NCBI GenBank assembly: GCA_963971305.1
Contig: OZ020304.1
Location: 2,294,001 to 2,358,000, forward strand
Direction of reading: 5' to 3'
From: Arcuatula senhousia
Lineage: Eukaryota; Mollusca; Bivalvia; Mytilida; Mytilidae
Length of the DNA: 64,000 nucleotides
Made by a program: the position numbers and the translations under genes
Notes under the pieces: model-generated
Told to the model about the DNA's origin: nothing
The model's input: only the letters and a program-made list of their open reading frames with translations
Databases searched by the model: none
Shown: in pieces, positions 26,401 to 38,110 of the stretch
Numbering within the stretch: the stretch's first letter is position 1
Layout of the letters: the number at the start of each line of letters is the position of its first letter

Positions 26401-28526
26401 CTTCTTCTTGCTTGTTTGAAATGATTCGGGCTAATTTTTGGCTTTGTATATACACAGAACTGAGAACATTGATGTTTATCTTTGCTCAGATAAATGTATA
26501 ATGATGGGTTTGACAAATTCCTATAATTCTATCTGTCATCATGACCAGTCAGTAAATTAACAAACATTGTTTATTTGTCAAATTTATTTCAATGTATAAG
26601 ACTTGACACCTTTCATATCAAGTGAAAATTCTGGATTTTTCATGCCTTCATGGAGAATGTGTCAACTAAATTCAGATTGCTTTGATTTCTAACCAAATTA
26701 ATTGACATGCATGCCTGAATGAAAAATATTGGATGTTTTAATCATTTTGCTTTAAAAAGCCAAAATTGAACCTTAAAAAAATATAAATTGTTCCATTACT
26801 TAAACTGCATTTATACAGACAGTTATATCAACTAGGCTAAAGATAAAATATTGTTTGTTTCCCCTTCACCTAATTACTCACAAAATAATCCCCTACCCAA
26901 AAAGTTTTATTGCCCTAAGTGAAATAAATTATTTTTTCCAGAAATATTTTTTCTAATTCATAAATTTTGTTTTCTTTCTAGAATACATCTCAATTTCTAA
27001 ACAATTTCTTTTGTTATTTTTTTTTTTTTGCTATACTTACCTACCCAGTGGTTTGAATTAAGGTAGTGTTGTGAAAGGGGAAACAAACATTTTTTAAGGT
27101 TGGTCCTAATGTTTCTCATTTGTATATTTCAAGGAAACTTTATATTCCAACTTGATTGTCATCGCCTGTAAATAACCTGTAACGCGTCCTACGAGCGTAA
27201 AACACCAACTCACTCACTCACTATAGATGATTGTCATTCATAATTTGTTTCAGATTTTTTGGCATGATACATGTATCTGAAAACTTTAATTTTCAACTTC
27301 TAGTCAATGAAACTGCCAGTTTCTAAATTACCCAGTAAAGTTGACTCCAATTAAGAAAATCTCAATGCAACTAATTCATTAATTGGTAAAATCCTATGTA
27401 ATAATTATCGCTATACAATGTAAGCCATCATTTACACATTGAAACTGAGTTTAACTGACCGCACTATAATGCCGAGCATTAAACCCTTACATTGGATGAA
27501 TCTATCTTAAACTTATCTAAATGCATTTTTGTACCATGTTATATAATTAGAAAAAAAAATGATATGTTAGAAGTTAATGTTTGAACTATCATTTTGGTGT
27601 TTTTATATATTTTTTTTCTGTTTGTACATGTGCAAATTTTTATTATGCAATAGCAACATATTTTTCAATCTACTATCAACCATAATAAATCTTACAAAAA
27701 AAACTAAAAAGGACATGTATAGACTTGCTCTAGACTAATTTAGGTGTCTAAGTTCAGATGGCCCCATACATTTTTTTGGTAGTTTACAATATATATGAAA
27801 TTATATATATTGCATCTGTATATCATGTATATAGTGATTGTCAATTATTAGAACCCTAAAGAGCCATGGACCTTTACATTGAATTAACAGTACATATAGG
27901 TCTTCCTTTTTGGATATTTTAATTTTAGATGTATTTTCAGTATATGTGTACTGATATATATATGGAATTTAAAAATTAAAGGCATAGCGGTCACTAAATA
28001 AAATAAAATTTGTATTTATTATTTAGTTTCCCATTATTTTGAAGTTCTGCTTTTTTTCATTTTTGAGTACAGTCCATCTTAGGTTAATATTACATATTTG
28101 CTGTACTTAGATTTTCTTTGAAAGTTCAGTTCTGATGACCCTAAATAAAAAAAAAATTCTTGGGAAATTTTAGAAAAAATCTTGTGATACATGATGTAAT
28201 TGTGTTTTGTTTATGTGAAGATTTAATGCTTCTTAGCAAAAAGAGTAAATATGATTTAAAAATTATAACTCATATTTTTAATATATTATTAATACATATT
28301 GGAAATTTAAAAAAAAAAGTTACAAGAGTTGAATGACAGGTAAGATTATGTAATAAAATATGCAAATTTTCAGGTATACCAATGGTGTTGTCCAATTACA
28401 GGGCTGCAACACCCCTCTCTACAGGGGTCACATTTCATATAAAGCATTTGACTAGACAATTGTAATCACTTAAAAAAATAAGATCCACCAAATTAATAAT
28501 ATTTTATGAATTCTTGTTAATTTACA
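23465..28526. other. Intergenic region between the divergent transposon genes
   Basis: AT-rich, with no gene recognised. It should contain the promoter of the SAM gene and possibly a 5' exon of the OTU-DDE gene. A minus-strand 72-codon frame at 25204-25422 lies in sequence similar to the dispersed repeat at 36.6 kb and is not credible. A run of ACTC repeats occurs near 27210. Confidence 0.4.
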
Positions 28527-30782
28527 ATGGATGAGATATCCTTCGATGACTTTTTCAAAGAAAATAACTTAGATTATATGAAATCAACATTTGAAAGTAA
28601 CCAGTTTAAAACTGTAAGGAGCTTGCTTGAGGTGACCAATGATGACCTGAAAGAGATGGGGGTTCTTGCAATGGGTCAAAGGAAGGAGTTCCAAGCAGCA
28701 ATAAGAGAAATCAAAGACAGAAAAACACAGAATGCTGGTTAGTAAAGTATAATAATTATTGCATATGGCCATGTCCGCTAAATTATAAAACTGAATATTG
28801 TTACACTTTTATATAAGATGCATAAATATGTATGCATCTTATATTGATTCATTCTATTCAATATCTTTGGTTCTCAACAACAGAACTGGAATAAAAATAT
28901 GACTTCATAAAAATGTTAATTATATATACATGTACTTATCTGAATTATTTGGAACAAAATAGAAATAAAGAACCAAATATTATCTTTTAACAGCTGTTAT
29001 ATCAAGGGGTGAGAATCAAAAGGAAGATTATGTTCAGCCACTCATGGTACCAACAGACTCTGAGATAGAATCCATGATGCCTTCAAAGACATCAACTCCA
29101 GTGGCAAAGAGGAAATTAGATTTGACAGGTATAAAATTATCTATTTTTATAATTTAATGTAAATATTAATTTCCATTTATTGAAAACTTTTCTTTCATAA
29201 AACTATGATCATATGACATCCTTATATAATCACTGCAATTCAAAGGTTTGTCATTTTGTTGAAATAGCATTATATGTACTTTTGCTTCTGACCTTGATGT
29301 GAAATTAAGATGCAAGTGATTTCCCAATGGTTATTATGTAGATAACCTAACATTAATAAAGCAACCTATAGTGACAATAATGATGAGATGTAGAATAAAT
29401 GTATGTGATTGACACAACATCCATAAAACACACAACAAAATCCTAGAATCTTAAAGAAAAACCTGCTACTGGACAACAATTTAAACAAAAAATACATGTA
29501 TTAAAATATGGCCCTGATGCAATAATTTTTTCTTTGACCTATTTGTTTATAGAATATGACATATGTTACGTACCATGCTAACCTTCAATATATTTGTTTA
29601 ATTTGTGTGATAAAGGACAGTTTTAATCATTTTACGTAATTTTTGCCTCTGTTTCAGCCACTTGTCCCAGCAATGAAGAATGCACTCCAGTAAAGGCAAA
29701 GAAGACAGAAAGTAATCAAGAAAGGTATATTGTCTTAGTTTTTTTCAATGTGAAACCTGCATGAGTCATAACAAAAAAGTTTAGAAGGGAAAAGTGTCAT
29801 TAAGCATCTTTCAACTTGTGCTGATTTTGGTTTTGTCTTATTAAAAAAAAAAATTAACAAGTCTTATATACCATAATTTGAAACAAGATGAAAAAAACTT
29901 GGTGTCACCCTCCCCCTTTTCAAGATATTTAGAGAAAGCCTTATTTTTCCCAATACATTTCTTTAATAAAATGAAATAAAATAAAGAATTATTTTTTTTT
30001 ATGTTAAAACAAGTCATTTAAATTAAATTATTGTTTAAGAGTTGTAAAATGTCCAAATAAGATACTCAGTTTCCCTAAACCACTTTAAGTTGATTTGTAA
30101 AAGCTATTAAAACAGTTTTGTTAACCAATATTATATATCTAATTTCAGTCCAAGTTCCACCTGGTTATCAACTCCAGTGAATGTCGAAAAGATTCTGAAA
30201 GCAAAAAACATAAAGTTATACACAGAAGAAGAAATTAATAAAGCATATGGGATAAGGAGGAAAAAAATGGTGTTCATGAACAAGAAGCTGACAGAACTTG
30301 TTAGAAGATGCAATGTAAGAGCGTGCTCAAAAGCAGTGATTACAGGAATGGCAGAAACTGCATGGGACCAGTTCAATGCAGAGGATGCTAACATAGCAGT
30401 TGCTGAGGTGGATGTTCTGTTAGAGAGACTTAGAGAACATGGTAAAACATTCTCGGACAAGCAGATTAAAACAATTAGGCGTCTCACAGAAAGACTTAAT
30501 TTGGCCAAGCACACTATCAAGTGTTCTCTGAAGAAAATTATTGAGTTAAGGGAAACAGACAACAAGAATAGTGCTATAACCCTAGAAGAAAATGAGCTTG
30601 CTTCGAAACATTGTGAACTGCAAAAAGCAACTGACGCTTTACGCAAAGCATGTGACATGAAGACAAAAGAGATGAAAAAACTATTAGATGTCACCACTGA
30701 AGATAATCTGGCAAATGAAAATATGGATGTTTCCAATGACAGTATTATAGATAACATCTTGAATGAACATGACTATGCATGA
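28527..30782 (+). CDS. SAM-domain, coiled-coil protein (348 aa), accessory gene of the giant transposon
   Basis: Exons 28527-28737, 28994-29128, 29658-29724 and 30149-30782, all GT-AG, join in one frame (phases 1, 1, 2) to a TGA at 30780-30782. Residues 1-67 form a sterile alpha motif: DDFFKENNL, a central LLEVTNDDLKEMGV and the final helix with GQRKEFQAAI. Residues ~71-140 are polar, with TP and KRK patches that could be a nuclear localisation signal. The last exon encodes a charged helical region (start ~VEKILKAK) with leucine heptads typical of a coiled coil. SAM domains usually self-associate or bind partner SAMs or nucleic acid. Location inside the TIRs and divergent orientation to the transposase suggest a cofactor that multimerises or targets the transposase; this is inference. 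It is not a known family to me. Confidence 0.8.
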
Positions 30783-30792
30783 TCAAAATGTC

Positions 30793-30798
30793 AATAAA
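30793..30798 (+). promoter_or_regulatory. AATAAA polyadenylation signal of the SAM gene
   Basis: AATAAA ten bases beyond the stop codon of the SAM gene. Such closeness is unusual, so a further AATAAA near 30927 may be used instead. Confidence 0.45.
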
Positions 30799-30799
30799 C

Positions 30800-31987
30800 T
30801 TTTGAAACAGGAAAAGTTTAATCTTAAATGTTCTAGCTAAAAAACACATGTACAAATGTAAAAAGATAAAATTTTGTTGAACCTCTGCCTCTTCGATTTA
30901 TGTGTTAAAAATGTTATGTACATGTATAAATAAATATTTATTTAAAATGAATAAATGTTTTTTTTTTTCAAAGATAATTTTTAGTTCTAAGTGACATATA
31001 AGTTTTCTTGGATAAGGTAAACCCAAAATTCAATTGAAATGGTTTTAACTGATTAATAGTTGTATTTGGAAAATCCTTGATGTACTACCAATTTTTTAAC
31101 AGATGGCATCAATATGGCTACCTAAAATCGTAATACATGTATTTAATCATTATGTAGAAATTCAATGGTTCTAAAATTATGGACAGAAAATATGAAAATA
31201 ATTTTGCTCTGGAATGTTAATGCTAGGCGTGCACTTACAATACCACAGGAATGGACATTTTCTTTTTCTATTTTGTTGATTTCTTTGTCTTTAAATCAAT
31301 GTTTTGAGTACATGTACATGTGCATCTTGCTACTTGTTTATCATTGTTAATGCAGTCTTAACATTAGATTGTTCATTTTAGATAACAAGTTTCATTTACT
31401 TTGGACTTATAACGTTATGTTTATGAGATACATGTATGGAGGTCAAATACTCATGAATAAGAATCTTGTCAGATCAACACTGACACCAGTAAATCAAAGC
31501 AATACATGTACCTACAATGTATATCTGGCTCTGCTTTGATGGTAAAACTTAAACCATGAAAAGCAGTTACTCAATCATTAAATGAAATGATGAGTCTTCT
31601 ATCTACCAAAAAGAAAGCATTTACATTAGACTTAACACAATCATTTCAATGTACAAGCTGTATAAACCTGTGCATTTCCAGTACAATTATTTAGTGTGCA
31701 TATGAGACAGTAGCTTTTATTATATTTGCTCAAAGCCTCTCATTCAGCTTCTGGAAAATTTTACAGGATAGATTTTTTTTCCTGGAAGGTCTAGTAAATT
31801 AACTATTTTTGATTTTGGAACTTATATACAATTGATTGCTTAAAGCTGGAAAATTTTAGTGTAAACAAGAAAAAAATTCTGGATTTTCTATTTTTTTGTC
31901 AATAAAAATACTGGATTTATTTAGACTAAAGCCACTTTTTTACTGGAAATTTCAGGAAACAATCACATTTTTTTTCTGGATTTCCTT
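30800..31987. other. Right subterminal region of the giant transposon with repeated CTGGA motifs
   Basis: Non-coding. At least seven CTGGA-type motifs (as CTGGAAAATTTTA, CTGGATTT, CTGGAAATTTC) occur between about 31749 and 31985, spaced 30-65 bp, all in the same orientation toward the right TIR. Clustered subterminal motifs of this kind commonly bind transposases. Confidence 0.5.
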
Positions 31988-32029
31988 TACCTTCTATAGG
32001 GGGGGTATGGATTATTTCTGGAATAGCCC
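31988..32029 (-). repeat. Right terminal inverted repeat of the 23.4-kb transposon
   Basis: Perfect inverse of 8600-8641, ending AATAGCCC at 32029, followed by the ATT duplication at 32030-32032. Confidence 0.9.
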
Positions 32030-32564
32030 ATTTACATATGTAAAAAATGTAAACAGACTGTGCATATCATTAAAATTTAATGCCGCCATTTATGATGCAT
32101 GCCCAGGTACAAAACGTTTCATATTTATCAACAGCAGTGTTGTGTGTATGCCCAGATAAATATTCTAGACAAAAACCAATACAAATGGTGTTCATTGTTA
32201 CATGTAATTTCATGCTTCCCAGGCACATACATGTACATGCATAGACCTCATTAAATTTTATTTACAGGTCTATGATACATGTACATTTTGTAAACTGATA
32301 ACCTAATCTATATATATATACTTAAATGTACATGTTAATATCCTTTCACAGTTAGCATACACTTTCTCATTCAAATTTGTGTAATAATAATAGACAATTT
32401 CATTCTTCCAGTTTAAAAGTCTACAAATTTCAGTGAATGCCAGACAACTCGGCCCGGTCTGTAGGACAAATCGGCCCTCTATAAGACAAGTCGGCCCGAC
32501 TTTAACCTGTTTATATCTTTAACAACACAGTGAGAAAATTTTATTCAATCGTTCTAACATTTCA

Positions 32565-32592
32565 GCCCCCCCCCCCCCCCACACACACACAC
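32565..32592. repeat. Poly-C followed by CA microsatellite
   Basis: A run of about sixteen Cs passes directly into (AC)n. Length is likely variable between individuals. Confidence 0.8.
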
Positions 32593-33589
32593 AGACTAGA
32601 CTAGACTGTCACATCTACTTTGACCCCTTACATTTGTAGCATATACATTAAATTTTAACACCAAACCATCACAGCTGACCACGGTTTAAGTCGTAATCAG
32701 GACTTATAACAATTTGGATTATACAATAGGCAATAGACAATATTTATTTGCATAAACACATTTACATTAAATGGTTATAGCACAAAAAGTAAGCAAAACA
32801 TTTTATAATTACAAATATATCAATATTAACATGGCATGACAGTGGTACTAATTTATTCATTAAATTAATTGTGTTTTCTTATCTTCCAGCATTCTTGTAA
32901 AAATTTAATGAAAATTTTAATAATTGAATAGGAATTGTTGTTAAGAAGAAATTTAATTTCTTTAATTGTTAGAGTATGAGGAAATGGATGTCCTAGTAGA
33001 TTTTTAAGTTTTTCAATAAGGTTATTTCTTAGATTATTGTAGTGAGGACAAGTTGATAGAAAGTGGAACTCGTCTTCAATGTTTTTGTTATCACAAGAGA
33101 GACAAATGCGTTCACTTCTTGTATTTACATGTATTTACTTTATGATTTCAGACTTGCATGCAATGTACATAACATTGTGTATTATCACTTTGAATGAAAC
33201 ACAGGATTTGGTACTGTAGAGATGAGGCAAAATGGTTATTGCAGTAAACTGTCAGGATGAAAATATCTAAATGTAGCTTTAAATGAACATGTAGCCATAC
33301 CACTTATGATGAAGTAAGGGAGCCCGTTTCATTGGACATTTGTCATCAACAAATATTAAAACGAATTTGATATTGACATATTTACAAATGTAAGTTAAAT
33401 GTATGGGTGAAAAGATAATCTTAATCATATGGCAGTAGAAAAAAGATAAGATTGATTTTGAATATGTAAAGAGTAAGGCCATATAACATGTATAAGGTAC
33501 ATTTATATTGTGTAGACTCATGAAGCATTTGTATGAAATATATAAACAAAGAAATAAGAAAATACTTTAAGCTTAAACGTTTTATCTAA

Positions 33590-33790
33590 GAGGTACCAAC
33601 ATGACCAATGGGGCATTCAAATTTCAAAAGGCAAAGACCCTCAAAACCAACCAGTTAACACCATCGGACATGAACATGGACAAGAACAGCATGAAGGAAA
33701 CAAACAACATAAAAACACACTTTAAAAACTGAATTGCAATCTACGACACAAACGCCCTAACGAGAGTGTTTTGAAAGAAATAAATGTTAC
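33590..33790 (+). repeat. Dispersed repeat G, copy 1
   Basis: AGAGGTACCAACATGACCAA, then GGGGCATTCAAATTTCAAAAG. The complementary arrangement (CTTTTGACATTTGAATGCC, then TCATTGGTACCTC) is at 36696-36730, so both belong to one interspersed family. No coding content. Confidence 0.5.
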
Positions 33791-34985
33791 AAGATGAAGC
33801 TTAATGTCTTTCGGACATACATAAAAGACATAAGACATACATGTATTCTTGTTCGATATCATTTTCCTTCTGTATTGAAACTCAACATCCTCATTGACCC
33901 TCTATGCACATGTTGATTACCAATGTTTATAAGACAAAAACCAGCAGAGTGCATGTATATGTTTGAGTCAATGTGCATGTATTTTATGTATTAAAAGTTT
34001 TGTTTCACATATGCATCCATCTTTTATTTGCAGGCATGTCAGATATGTAGAGAGAAAGAGACAAGAAAAGAGCATATTTTCAATATTACATGATTAAAGA
34101 TTGAATAAAAAGGAATATGATGTAAAACTACATGTACATAGACCAAAATTGAAATAGTTCAAAAATGTTTTGTAAAGGAATTAAAGATTAACACTCAATA
34201 ATCATTTCATGTGCATGTTTGGCATGTACATGTATATATGAATAATATTTCATTCAAAAATTGAAATTTGTAAAATTTAAAAAGGTTCTAATAATAATTT
34301 TATGAAATTGTGTAAATGAAGCTATTGTACATATATCAAATTAAACTTCACACATTTGAACAGGGATTTACTTGTTAACACCACAAACCAGAACCAATGT
34401 CAATCTTAAATCTTGTGCATCATAAATTTAACAGTTTTTGCCTCTCCCAACACAACCAGAGACCTCAAACAATGTCAAAGAAAGACCCAGAATTGATTAT
34501 GTGAAGGTCATCCATGCATAATTTAAAAATGTCTTATTCTCCAACACAACTGTTTTTGAATCTTAGTATGCATGAAAGAATTATTGCATGTTGGAAACAA
34601 ATGATGTTTTTAAATTAATATACAGATACAGGAATTTAATCACAGATCTATGAAGGTTTGTCCTCATTTACTGGATTGGTCATCTTAATCATATCCCACA
34701 TTTGAATAGTGGGGGTATATCTAGTGTTAAGTGTATTTGTCCATACCTATCTCGTATTTGCTACACCTTCTTGATTTTTCATGAAAATTTCACACAATCT
34801 TTGTGAAATAATGTGGATGTGCACTTGCCATGCTAAAATTATATGTTATAACCCACAATGGATTTTCATGAAATTTTCTGGCAATCTTTGTGACATAATG
34901 TATATGTGCACCTGATATTCTAGAATAAGATGTGATTGACCGACTGGCGAGGTAATTTATTTGTGAGCAGGTGCTCACAGTTTTT

Positions 34986-36242
34986 AGCTCACCTGACCCG
35001 AAGGGTCAGGTGAGCTATTGTCATCGTTAAGCGTCCGTCCATCGTCCGTCGTCTGTCGTCCGTCCATAAACTTTTCTTCAAACATCTTCTTCTCTGAAAC
35101 CACCAATGGGATTGCTTTGAAACTTTGTACACTTGATCTTTAGGATGTCCCCTACCAAGTTTGTGAAATTTGTGAACGTCAACCAACCAACATGGCTGCC
35201 ATTACTAAAAATAGAACAGGGGGGGTCATACCATAGTTTTTAACTTAAAGCTCAAAAAGTATAAGAGATAGAGAAAATCCGAAGCAACCCTTCATCTTCA
35301 GCATCAAAAGCTCTACAAAACTCTCCATTGAGTCAAAGTTGTGGGACGAATACTTATAGGAGTTATTTCCCCTTAATTGTCAAAATAGACAATTTTCACA
35401 GTTTTTGGACTTTATCTTGAAAACTGTAAGTGCTAGAGGAAAAGTTAGCATTGCAAAATTGTTCAGCTCATTAAGATCTACAAAACTGATTTCAGGGTCA
35501 AAATTGTCAGATCAACCGTTTAAGAGTTATCCCCCTTTAACTGATTTTTTCTATCAATTTTAACTGATTTTTAAAAATCTTCTTCTCTGGAACCACTGTT
35601 GGGATTGCTTTGAAACTTTGTACACTTGATATTTAGGATGTCCTTTACTGAGTTTGTGAAATTTGTGAACGTCCACCAACCAATAAGGCCGCCGTTACTA
35701 AAAATAGAACAGGGGGGTCAGACCGTAGTTTATAGCTTATAGCTCAAAAAGTATATAAGAGATAAAGAAAATCCGAAGAAGCAACCTTCCATCTTCAGCA
35801 TCAAAAGCTCTACAAAACTCTCCATTCAGTCAAAGTTGTGGGGTGACTCATTATAGGAGTAATTTCCCCTTAATCGTCAAAATTGACCATTTTCACAGTT
35901 TTTGGACTTAATCTTAAAAGCCATAAGAGTTAGAGGAATAGTTATTAGCATTGCAAAATTGTTCAATTCATTAAGATCTACAAAACTGATTTCAGGGTCA
36001 AAATTGTCATATCATCCTTTTAAGTGTTTTCAATCAATTTTAACTTAATATGTTTGCTTTTTTGTTTTTTTTTTCAAATGAAAAGCTTTGTAACATTGTA
36101 TTCTTGGTCTTAAAAGTGTTTTCTATCCTAACTAATCTCTTTAATGTTACTTACCAAGTACATGTAGACCATGTTGCACACAAGGTAAGAGGCTTTAGCA
36201 TAAGAGATCAGGTGAGCGATTCAGGCTCCTGGGAGCCTCTAG
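34986..36242 (+). mobile_element. Hairpin-ended element, family B copy 3
   Basis: 5' hairpin 34986-35016 is a perfect palindrome around GAA in this copy. Two ~490-bp units follow (TCTTCTTCTCTG near 35085 and 35579). The 3' end has CAGGTGAGCGATTC, the hairpin AGGCTCCTGGGAGCCT (36223-36238), then CTAG followed by T. Short frames in it, including one at 36050-36262, are by-products. Confidence 0.75.
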
Positions 36243-36325
36243 TTCTAGTTCACAATTGGTAATGTGACAGGTGTTTTCCAACAAGCAGGAACTGCTGCCT
36301 TCTGAAGCAACAGATAGACGATATT

Positions 36326-36550
36326 GAGATGTGGAATAAGTGTACGCGACACAACAAACAGCAATTCAAAAAATCACAACGGAAAACAGCAAGCAGTCTT
36401 CAACATGACCATAGGTCACTGCTTACCGTCTTGCATTGGCCCAAGACTTATAATACAATACAAAAGTTTCAAAACCAATCCCTAAATCATCAACAAAAGA
36501 CCCAATTCTTGACATAAAACAGTTAACACAGAATGACAAGGACAAACAAA
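36326..36550 (+). repeat. Dispersed repeat F, copy 1
   Basis: Begins GAGATGTGGAATAAGTGTAC and runs to GACAAGGACAAACAAAGGC. It matches two other copies in the window over about 170-250 bp. Probably a short interspersed or MITE-type element; no pol III promoter boxes were recognised. Confidence 0.55.
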
Positions 36551-37940
36551 GGCTTTGGCAAAGTTTCCTGGCTTAGGACAGGCACATATAAAATTTGGCG
36601 GGGTTAAACTAGTTCACTCTTGTTATGACTTGATTTGGTGTTGCTGACTATAGTTCTGTTGTTTTTGTGTTGCTCTTGTTATAGCTGACTGATATAGTCT
36701 TTGCATCTTAAAACTTTTGACATTTGAATGCCTCATTGGTACCTCTTTTTGTCTCCCCTGCGAAGCAGAGAGGGACAAAGGTGTAACTTTACCATGGGCG
36801 GCATTAACTTTTTATGAGCACCTCTATATCTCAAGAACTAGAAGTCCTAGAAAATTGGTATGTATATGCCCCAGTAGTACATTTTGTGTAGCTTAGCACA
36901 AGAGTGATTTTCAATACATATAATCATGATAATAGCAGTGTTAAGGTTTTATGAGCACATCCATACCTCAAGAACTATAGGTACTAGGTGGATGAAACTT
37001 TATATGCATATGCATCAGAAATAGCTTCGCACAGTTGCATCCCCATCTTTTGACCTTGACTTTCTGGTTTAATGAGTTTGATAATTTGTATTGCTTATAT
37101 TGGCAATGTATTAAAAAAACCTTTTGAGTGCAGAAACTGAAAATCCTTATAAATGAAAATATAGTGGAAGTAAGAAAGAATTATTATTTCTGATGATGCT
37201 GGTAGGCGAGACATACTTACGTATAAACACTTGTTTCTTCTAAATCCCCACAAAGTAAGGAGATATATAGGAAGCAACCTGTCTGTTTGTCCCTCTGTTC
37301 ATATATCTGTTAATGCAATCCCTTCTTAACCCTCTTTTGGGGGAAGAAGGGAAGAGTACTATGCTAGAAATCACTGTATCTGCTATCATGCAATTCAAAA
37401 ATCCTAGCATATCCTTCAATGTGTCCAGTTGTTGTTAAAATCCTTAAACTATTAAAGAAAAGACACCATCTGATTTTAGAACAAACAACATGAAAATGAA
37501 TACAAATATAAGCTTTGACAAAGATTATTGACATAGAACAGGTGTATACAAATGGCCTTTTTACCCCAATCTTTCTGTTATTTTAATCATCTTTTACAAA
37601 GCACAAATATAAAACATGGTAAAAAATTGATATGTGATAGTTCTATTTAAAAGAGAACCAATGCCCCCAAAAAGGTGATAACCCCTAACACACCTACACA
37701 CTCACACCCAATAGAGAACTTAAGGTCTTGAGACAAGGGGGAAGCAAAAACAAACGAGACTGTTACTGAATGCTTGATTTAGAACCATCTATTGACTGAT
37801 GAATATGATTTGTTGTCGTTCTAAACACTACAAGCTTATTGAACCACCATCACACAAAATTAGATCTCAGACTGTACATAATTCTTCAAAACGACCAGGA
37901 TATAAAAGGCAAGTGAACATTTAAGAGAAATAGACAATAA
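36551..37940. other. Non-coding stretch with part of repeat G
   Basis: An inverted copy of repeat G lies at about 36690-36755, next to TTTGTCTCCCCTGCGAAGC. Otherwise no gene was seen; reading frames here are short and lack splice support. Confidence 0.35.
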
Positions 37941-38110
37941 AGAGATGTGGAATAAGTGTACGCGACACAACCAACATTAAAGAAACGGCAATTAAAAAAT
38001 TCACAATGGAAAACACTCAACAGTCTTCAACAGAGGTCACTGCTTGCTGTCTTGCATTGGCCCAAGACTAAAAAAAATAATACACAAGATTGAAACAAAT
38101 ACCAAGATTA
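37941..38110 (+). repeat. Dispersed repeat F, copy 2
   Basis: AGAGATGTGGAATAAGTGTA, then CGACACAACCAACATTAAAG and CACTGCTTGCTGTCTTGCAT, parallel to the copies at 36326 and 48444. Confidence 0.6.

Larger units (their letters stand above)
8600..32029. mobile_element. 23,430-bp DNA transposon with perfect 42-bp TIRs, encoding an OTU-DDE transposase and a SAM protein
   Basis: The left end 8600-8641 and the reverse complement of 31988-32029 match at all 42 positions, including a seven-C run; both ends begin GGGCTATTCCAGAAATAATC. ATT flanks both sides (8597-8599 and 32030-32032), a 3-bp duplication. Inside are a minus-strand gene with an RNase-H-fold DDE-like domain and a divergent SAM-domain gene, both open throughout. 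Later insertions are in non-coding parts only: a MITE with a nested hairpin element at 14750-16426 and another hairpin element at 20968-23464. Without them the element is about 19.3 kb, very large for a TIR transposon other than Mavericks/Polintons, and no polymerase B, capsid or retroviral-type integrase gene of that class is present. A 3-bp duplication would fit Academ, PIF/Harbinger or CMC groups, but the protein does not let me choose. Confidence 0.85.
32033..34985. other. Intergenic DNA with simple and dispersed repeats
   Basis: No gene recognised. Holds a poly-C/CA run at 32565-32592, and near 33590-33790 a repeat starting AGAGGTACCAACATGACC whose counterpart lies inverted at about 36690-36755. 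Confidence 0.4.

Noticed and set aside
30131..30757. 208-codon minus-strand frame
   Set aside because: Antisense to the last exon of the SAM gene; the Ser/Leu/Phe-rich sequence is typical of reversed Lys/Glu-rich coding DNA.
8600..32029. Maverick/Polinton identity for the giant element
   Set aside because: No polymerase B, ATPase, capsid or adenain-type protease gene seen; the duplication is 3 bp, not about 6; the transposase is fused to an OTU domain.
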